From NCBI GenBank assembly GCA_964436125.1, contig CAYTBT010000031.1, positions 1 through 35,108 on the forward strand: 35,108 nt of DNA, read 5' to 3'. The position numbers and the translations under genes were made by a program. The DNA comes from CAYRFF01 sp964436125. Lineage in GTDB: Bacteria > Bacteroidota > Bacteroidia > Chitinophagales > Saprospiraceae. The notes beneath the pieces were generated by a model, which searched no databases, was not told where the DNA came from, and saw only the letters and a program-made list of their open reading frames with translations. Shown one piece after another: positions 33,251 through 35,108 of the stretch (position 1 is the first letter of the stretch; each line of letters opens with the position of its first letter).

Positions 33251-34009
33251 ATGAACGTGCAAGAATATATCAAGAGTGGCATTTTAGAAGCTTATGTGAA
33301 GGAGGAATTAAGCGATGCTGAGAAGGTGGAGGTTGAGAAAATGGTTGAGAAATATCCCGAAGTACGCGATGCCCTTAACAAGCTTGAACCCGGCATGTCA
33401 ACGACGCAGAATGCAGAAAATACAGATGACCCCATTGAACAACAATTACTAGAAACTGAACAGAAACTCCGAGAAGATAAAATCCTGAAAAAAATGTATT
33501 TCTGGCGGGCATTGGCAATATTTTCAGCCGTCTTTTTTATCGGCGCAATGGTCCTTTATTCCATTAATCGGTCGCGCACTTCCGATAAAATCGCCTTACA
33601 AAACTTACAGAATAGTCAGCTCTTTTCCGTTCTGAAGGAAAGCAAGAGCATAATGGAGCAACAACAGGCCAAAATAGCCATCCTGCAGAGTCCGGATGTC
33701 CGTAAAATTATCCTCTCCGATGGAAATCATGCCGGCGGAAAATTTGCCCTTCTTTACTGGAACGCAAGCAATAATAAATTATGGCTCAATGCCGATGAAC
33801 TTCCCGCACCACAAGCCGATAAACAGTATCAATTGTGGGCTTTACAGGGAAATAATTACAGCAATCTCGGCACAATTGAAGAAAATGGTATCGTTCTGCA
33901 GCAGATGAAATCCGTGCAAGGTGCGGATGCATTTATGATTACCCTTGAACCACTCGGCGGAAGTGTCAAACCTACGATGGAGGAGGTGAAAGTGAGCGTG
34001 AAAATGTAG
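33251..34009 (+). CDS. RskA-type anti-sigma factor
   Basis: 252 aa; N-terminal cytoplasmic part (MNVQEYIKSGILEAYVKEEL...EKYPEVRDAL, anti-sigma zinc-finger-like region without clear Cys/His), one transmembrane helix at about 84-105 (FWRALAIFSAVFFIGAMVLY), a coiled stretch, then a periplasmic anti-sigma-K factor RskA domain (LLYWNASNNKLWLNADELPA, DKQYQLWAL, MITLEPLGGSVKPT). Such proteins normally sit beside an ECF sigma factor; none is present next to it here. Confidence 0.86.
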   Translation: MNVQEYIKSGILEAYVKEELSDAEKVEVEKMVEKYPEVRDALNKLEPGMSTTQNAENTDDPIEQQLLETEQKLREDKILKKMYFWRALAIFSAVFFIGAMVLYSINRSRTSDKIALQNLQNSQLFSVLKESKSIMEQQQAKIAILQSPDVRKIILSDGNHAGGKFALLYWNASNNKLWLNADELPAPQADKQYQLWALQGNNYSNLGTIEENGIVLQQMKSVQGADAFMITLEPLGGSVKPTMEEVKVSVKM

Positions 34010-34068
34010 CCATCAATCACGATCTTTCTTACCTTTATCATTGAAATCCGGAAAATAAAAGATTGACA

Positions 34069-34842
34069 ATGTATTTAATCGACTCACACGCACATATTTT
34101 TACCGAGCAGTTTCAGGTGGATATCGCAACTGTAATTGATAATGCAGCTTCCTCAAATGTCGCTCGGATCTGCATGCCCAATATCGATAAATCTACCCTT
34201 GAGTCCATGATGGCTCTCCATGAGAAATATCCCGAGACCTGTTTCCCTATGATGGGCCTTCATCCTTGTAGCGTGAAAGAGAATTATGAAGAACAACTAG
34301 AAGGTATTAAATCTTATCTCGATGCAAGCGACGATTTTGTGGCAATCGGTGAGATGGGAATCGACCTCTACTGGGATACAAGCTTAAAAGAGCAGCAGAT
34401 TGAGGCATTCAAAATACAAGTCGGCTGGGCACTAGAGAAAAATATGCCCATCGTCATCCATTGTCGGAATTCCATGGATCTCGTAATTGAAATCCTTGAA
34501 GAAATGGATGAAAAAGATCTCACAGGTGTCTTTCATTGCTTTACGGGCGATGAATCCCAAGCCGCCAGAATTAAAAATCTCGGCTTTTACATAGGCCTCG
34601 GAGGTATTATCACCTTCAAAAACAGCAATATGGACGATGTCGTAAGGTCCATCGACCTATCGCAGATTATCCTTGAAACGGACTCGCCCTATCTCGCCCC
34701 GACACCGAAACGCGGTAAACGCAATGAACCTGCTTATGTGCGTTATGTTGCAGAGAAGATTGCCTCACTGAAAAACATCAGCCTTGAAGAAGTCGCAGAT
34801 ACAACTAGCCGGAATGTCCTGAAATTGTACAAGTGGCAATGA
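34069..34842 (+). CDS. tatD: TatD-family metal-dependent DNase
   Basis: 257 aa from ATG 34069 (MYLIDSHAHIFTEQF); a TTG two codons upstream is less likely. TIM-barrel hydrolase with metal ligands HAH, EMGIDLYWD (Glu), PIVIHCRNS, GVFHCFTGD and ETDSPYLAPTPKRGKRNEP. 3'-5' exonuclease or D-aminoacyl-tRNA deacylase-like roles are known in the family. Confidence 0.94.
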   Translation: MYLIDSHAHIFTEQFQVDIATVIDNAASSNVARICMPNIDKSTLESMMALHEKYPETCFPMMGLHPCSVKENYEEQLEGIKSYLDASDDFVAIGEMGIDLYWDTSLKEQQIEAFKIQVGWALEKNMPIVIHCRNSMDLVIEILEEMDEKDLTGVFHCFTGDESQAARIKNLGFYIGLGGIITFKNSNMDDVVRSIDLSQIILETDSPYLAPTPKRGKRNEPAYVRYVAEKIASLKNISLEEVADTTSRNVLKLYKWQ

Positions 34843-35108
34843 TTACGCTGAATACCCGAGACTTTTCTTCACAATTCAGGAAGGTTCTGAATTGGGGCTT
34901 TCCGATACTTTAACTCATTCTTCTGAGGATAAAAGCAATATTCTAGTTTATATCTGAATTTATGCTATTATACATAAAGGTTATACTATAAAATACTAGA
35001 TATTTATACTGCTGAAAATCAAGAAATTATATTAAACTATAAGCTTTCATGTATTCACCATATTTCAAGACTCGGGGGCTATGAATATTATAAATATCTA
35101 TAAATCAA

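Overview
The window is a chromosomal segment of a member of the Bacteroidota, probably a Saprospirales/Chitinophagales-type lineage. The phylum rests on several things: the housekeeping proteins read like Bacteroidota versions (ParE starting MAYTEEHIKSLDWKEHIR, an A-type HesB protein, L13 starting with GTG); TAnnTTTG-type promoter boxes lie before several genes (best case TTG-N20-TATCTTTG before rplM); Shine-Dalgarno sequences are weak; and there are many small secreted or lipid-anchored proteins, including a CarboxypepD_reg-like protein. The order-level guess is inference only.

Layout. 1-725: the 3' end of an unidentified gene with a very basic tail, then a hairpin-dense non-coding element (A). 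726-5209: parE and lon. 5323-8038: a secreted CarboxypepD_reg-like protein, a large palindrome, an FkbM-type methyltransferase interrupted at a nine-G tract, and a secreted beta-rich protein. 8039-10503: an accessory strip with a second hairpin-dense element (B), a truncated PIN gene with a 52-aa partner, an intact PIN toxin/antitoxin pair, a 147-bp MITE-like inverted-repeat unit and 14-bp tandem repeats. 10504-16908 (minus strand): thrS, a lipid-anchored retropepsin-like/PDZ protein, msrA, a DUF3108 protein and a flippase-like membrane protein. 16977-23470: ruvC, a periplasmic thioredoxin-like protein, two divergent envelope proteins, tRNA-Leu(GAG), a DUF2064 glycosyltransferase, an A-type Fe-S protein, a DUF4377+META lipoprotein and exonuclease III. 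23872-29647: mreB, then a third hairpin element (D, inverted), mreC, mreD, mrdA, folA and dcd. 29811-34842: rplM-rpsI-rpsB-tsf with a clear terminator, pyrH, an RskA-type anti-sigma protein and tatD.

Most genes are core functions: DNA topology and repair, translation, cell-shape synthesis, nucleotide supply and protein quality control. The novelty lies between them. Three intergenic elements (about 210-522, 8194-8449 and the inverted 25165-25300) appear related: they share boundary boxes and are built of perfect hairpins, many with three-base loops. A separate 14-mer, AGCTTCCGCAAATG, occurs four times exactly, plus near-copies, in different reading frames and on both strands relative to genes, so it looks like a DNA-level signal. 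The methyltransferase's G tract is a candidate phase-variable switch. All of this comes from reading the sequence by eye; no alignment or database search was run.
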